DNA of 7,027 nucleotides from Bacillota bacterium (GTDB lineage Bacteria; Bacillota; UBA4882; UBA10575). Positions within the stretch are counted from its first letter, which is position 1. The number at the start of each line of letters is the position of its first letter. The DNA lies in the NCBI GenBank assembly GCA_012521315.1, contig JAAYMP010000193.1:1-7027 (forward strand), written 5' to 3'. The notes under the pieces were generated by a model that was given only the letters and a program-made list of their open reading frames with translations, ran no database searches and was not told the DNA's origin. Below are positions 5,077-7,027 of the stretch, in pieces. Made by a program: the position numbers and the translations under genes.

Positions 5077-6714
5077 ATGGGTACGAAAGGCAAGGTTCCC
5101 GCGGTCGCCTATTTTTGCATGGAATTTGGGTTACACCCTGATTTCCCCATCTACTCCGGGGGGTTGGGGGTGTTGGCCGGAGATTATTTAAAAGCGGCGG
5201 CCGATGATGGTTACCCCGTCGTCGGGGTCGGTATTCTCTGGCGGAAAGGATATACCGCCCAGTTTATTAACGAGCGAGGTTACCCCTACGACCTCGCCCC
5301 GGAATTCAAGATCCCATCTTTTCTCAAAGACACCGGCGTCAAGGTTCAAGTAACCATCAAACAGCACCCGGTCACCTGCAAAGTCTGGCTGGTCGACCAT
5401 TATGGCAATGCCCCCCTCTACCTACTGGACGCCGATTGGCCGGAGAATAAGGAGCCGTGGTTAACCCACTCCCTCTACCGGGGCAGTGGCGACGACCGGA
5501 TCGCCCAGGAAATCATCCTCGGCATCGGTGGCGTACGGGCCCTCCGCGCCCTGGGGCTCGCCGTGGACATTTACCATTTTAACGAAGGCCACGCCGTGCT
5601 GGCCGGGATCGAGTTGATCCGGGAGAAGATGGCGGCCGGACTCTCTTTTCACCAAGCTTTGCACGCCACCCGCCGGCAGATTGTTTTCACCACCCACACG
5701 CCGGTTCCGGCCGGAAACGAAGCCCACCACCACGGGGCCCTCGCTTACGTCGGTGCATACAATGGGCTTTCTTACGAACAGATGAAACAGATTGGGGGCG
5801 ACCCGTTCAACATGACCGTCGCGGGGCTCCGTCTCTCCGCTCTGAGCAACGCCGTCTCGGCGCTGCACGGGAAAACGGCCCAGAAGATGTGGTACCAGGT
5901 GGGCGATGCTTCCCCCATCATCGCAATCACCAATGGGGTACACCAAAACACCTGGCAGGCGCCGAAGATGGCTTTGGCCGCAGCGCACCGGGCCAACTTA
6001 ATCGAAGCGCACCAAGCGAACAAACAAATGCTGCTGGCCGAGATCCAACACCGTACCGGTCAAGTGCTGAATCCGGATGCGCTGTTAATCGGCTTTGCGC
6101 GGCGCGCCGCCACCTACAAACGGGCCGATTTAATCTTCCAGTATGCAGAAGAACTCCTTCCCCTGCTGGAAAACGACCGGATCCAACTGGTTTTCTCCGG
6201 CAAAGCCCACCCACAGGATGAGGGCGGTAAAAACATGGTGGCCAAGATTGTCGCCATGGCCAAAGCGTTCCCAAGTAAAGTAGTCTTTCTGGAGAACTAC
6301 GATATGGCGATCGGGCAGATCCTGACCCGCGGTTGCGATCTCTGGCTGAACAACCCCCAACGGCCCCTGGAGGCCAGCGGAACCTCGGGGATGAAGGCCG
6401 GAATGAACGGTGTGCTTAACTTCAGTACTTTGGACGGCTGGTGGGTCGAGGGATGCCGGCACGGCATCAACGGCTGGCAGTTCGGCGACGGCTATGTCGG
6501 TCCCAACCAGGACAACCATGATGTAAATGCCTTATACCGTGTCTTGACCACCGAAATCCTTCCCACCTACGAACAGGACAAAGCCAAATGGGCGCAGATG
6601 ATGCACGCCAGTATCGAGACCTGTGCGCAACAGTTTTCGGCCCGCCGCATGCTTAAAGAATATTATGACCGGCTTTACTGGCCTCTTGTTGAAGCCGAAG
6701 AGAAAATATCCTAA
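5077..6714 (+). CDS. glgP: Alpha-glucan (glycogen) phosphorylase, compact form, family GT35
   Basis: It removes terminal glucose from alpha-1,4-glucan using phosphate and releases glucose-1-phosphate, with PLP as cofactor, in the cytosol. The 545 residues begin almost at once with AYFCMEFGLHPDFPIYSGGLG (11-31), typical of the non-classical alpha-glucan phosphorylase branch (TIGR02094 type). Further landmarks are ILWRKGYTAQ (53-62), HFNEGH (167-172), TTHTPVPAG (205-213), ITNGVHQNTW (284-293), ARRAATYKRADLI (341-353), FSGKAHPQD (373-381) and SGTSGMKAGMNG (434-445), where K440 is the expected PLP lysine. All active-site blocks are present. Many relatives carry a longer N-terminal region before this core. 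Its absence looks like a natural compact form, because the start has a perfect ribosome site and there is no upstream coding remnant. It is divergent from the GH13 enzyme and ends in a terminator, so it is probably monocistronic. It could also act on maltodextrins or starch; the preferred substrate cannot be read from sequence. Confidence 0.95.
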   Translation: MGTKGKVPAVAYFCMEFGLHPDFPIYSGGLGVLAGDYLKAAADDGYPVVGVGILWRKGYTAQFINERGYPYDLAPEFKIPSFLKDTGVKVQVTIKQHPVTCKVWLVDHYGNAPLYLLDADWPENKEPWLTHSLYRGSGDDRIAQEIILGIGGVRALRALGLAVDIYHFNEGHAVLAGIELIREKMAAGLSFHQALHATRRQIVFTTHTPVPAGNEAHHHGALAYVGAYNGLSYEQMKQIGGDPFNMTVAGLRLSALSNAVSALHGKTAQKMWYQVGDASPIIAITNGVHQNTWQAPKMALAAAHRANLIEAHQANKQMLLAEIQHRTGQVLNPDALLIGFARRAATYKRADLIFQYAEELLPLLENDRIQLVFSGKAHPQDEGGKNMVAKIVAMAKAFPSKVVFLENYDMAIGQILTRGCDLWLNNPQRPLEASGTSGMKAGMNGVLNFSTLDGWWVEGCRHGINGWQFGDGYVGPNQDNHDVNALYRVLTTEILPTYEQDKAKWAQMMHASIETCAQQFSARRMLKEYYDRLYWPLVEAEEKIS

Positions 6715-6744
6715 AGGCCGCTTCTCTGTGGCCTTTCTTTTTTT
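6713..6744 (+). terminator. Rho-independent terminator of the phosphorylase gene
   Basis: AAAGGCCGC (6713-6721), loop TTCTCT and GTGGCCTTT (6728-6736) form a 9-bp stem with one G-U pair. It is followed by CTTTTTTT to 6744. The stem starts within the TAA stop codon. Confidence 0.85.
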
Positions 6745-6808
6745 GACCGGCGCCCTCCCGTTAAAAATTGGTCCGTATTTCCTGCCGCCGGGGGGAGAAA
6801 CTAGAAAC

Positions 6809-6814
6809 GGGAGG
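6809..6814 (+). promoter_or_regulatory. Ribosome binding site of the 55-residue membrane protein
   Basis: GGGAGG, continued by TG, lies 7 nt before ATG 6822. It is the main evidence that the short gene is translated. Confidence 0.8.
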
Positions 6815-6821
6815 TGTCAGC

Positions 6822-6989
6822 ATGAAGAGCACCACCACCAGCTGGATCGTGACCGGACTAGGTGCGGTGGTCTCCGGGCTCGGGGCGACCATGCGCCGGA
6901 GCCGTCTCGGCAGCGGAATTCTGGGTTTTGGCCTGGCCCACATGGTCTTAGGAGTCCTCGACATGATCCGGCCCCTGCCCGAAAAGTAA
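6822..6989 (+). CDS. Small glycine-rich membrane protein, function unknown
   Basis: This is a 55-residue protein with two probable hydrophobic spans, about 7-24 (SWIVTGLGAVVSGLGATM) and 30-49 (GSGILGFGLAHMVLGVLDMI). They are separated by a basic turn, RRSR. Both spans carry several small-residue GxxxG-like spacings, which favour close helix packing or oligomers. GGGAGG (6809-6814) lies 7 nt before ATG 6822. A longer version from TTG 6768 would read through this site and is not supported. It lies after the phosphorylase terminator, so it needs its own promoter. TTGACC at 6743-6748 is a possible -35, but no good -10 follows. I do not recognise a family. Confidence 0.75.
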   Translation: MKSTTTSWIVTGLGAVVSGLGATMRRSRLGSGILGFGLAHMVLGVLDMIRPLPEK

Positions 6990-6999
6990 CATTTCCCAC

Positions 7000-7023
7000 A
7001 AAAAAACAAAGTGGCCTGCCACT
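7000..7023 (-). terminator. Terminator hairpin for a minus-strand gene beyond the right edge
   Basis: On the minus strand AGTGGC (7023-7018) and GCCACT (7015-7010) pair around AG. In practice this is a 5-bp stem with a four-base loop. It is followed by TTG and seven T (7006-7000). It would end transcription coming from the right. It may also serve the plus-strand small gene if a T-run follows outside the window. Confidence 0.55.
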
Positions 7024-7027
7024 CCGC

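Noticed and set aside
5461..5988. 175-codon minus-strand frame inside the phosphorylase gene
   Set aside because: Antisense shadow; the phosphorylase motifs on the plus strand explain the region.
1..7027. CRISPR array, insertion sequence, tRNA or rRNA
   Set aside because: No repeated spacer pattern, transposase or terminal repeats, cloverleaf or rRNA-like sequence was seen on either strand.

Overview
The window looks like chromosomal DNA from an endospore-forming member of the Bacillota (Firmicutes), probably an anaerobic or thermophilic clostridium-like lineage. The reasons are strong purine-rich Shine-Dalgarno sites (AAGGAGG, AAAGGAG, GGGAGG), use of GTG and TTG starts, a YtxC-type sporulation-associated protein, short stem terminators with T-runs, and AT-rich promoters between moderately GC-rich genes. 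No species can be named from the sequence alone.

Layout from left to right. Positions 1-873 (minus) hold the N-terminal 291 residues of pyruvate kinase (pyk); its C-terminal part lies beyond the left edge. Positions 874-1351 contain no ordinary gene. This stretch carries an extended -10 promoter that points toward pyk, two overlapping short reading frames (an intact 32-codon membrane-peptide frame, and a lipoprotein-signal-like frame broken by TGA), and an inverted repeat. Together these would form a leader of about 410 nt in front of pyk. Positions 1352-2212 (minus) encode YtxC, closed by a clear terminator. Positions 2332-4587 (minus) encode a large intracellular GH13 alpha-glucan enzyme with an N-terminal starch-binding-like domain. 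Positions 4668-4895 (minus) encode a 75-residue protein with two membrane segments.

A divergent promoter region (4896-5076) separates that gene from a compact alpha-glucan (glycogen) phosphorylase of family GT35 on the plus strand (5077-6714), which ends in its own terminator. A 55-residue glycine-rich membrane protein (6822-6989, plus) follows. At the right edge is a hairpin that would terminate a minus-strand gene entering from outside.

Functionally, the centre is a storage-polysaccharide module. The phosphorylase releases glucose-1-phosphate from alpha-1,4-glucan, and the divergent GH13 enzyme probably trims or rearranges branches or oligosaccharide ends. Pyruvate kinase is the last glycolytic step that would consume the resulting sugar phosphate. 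YtxC suggests a link to sporulation, when glycogen-like reserves are often used, but that link is inference. Nothing in the window is an obvious mobile element, CRISPR array or defence system. The least explained parts are the pyk leader and the mixed family signatures of the GH13 enzyme.
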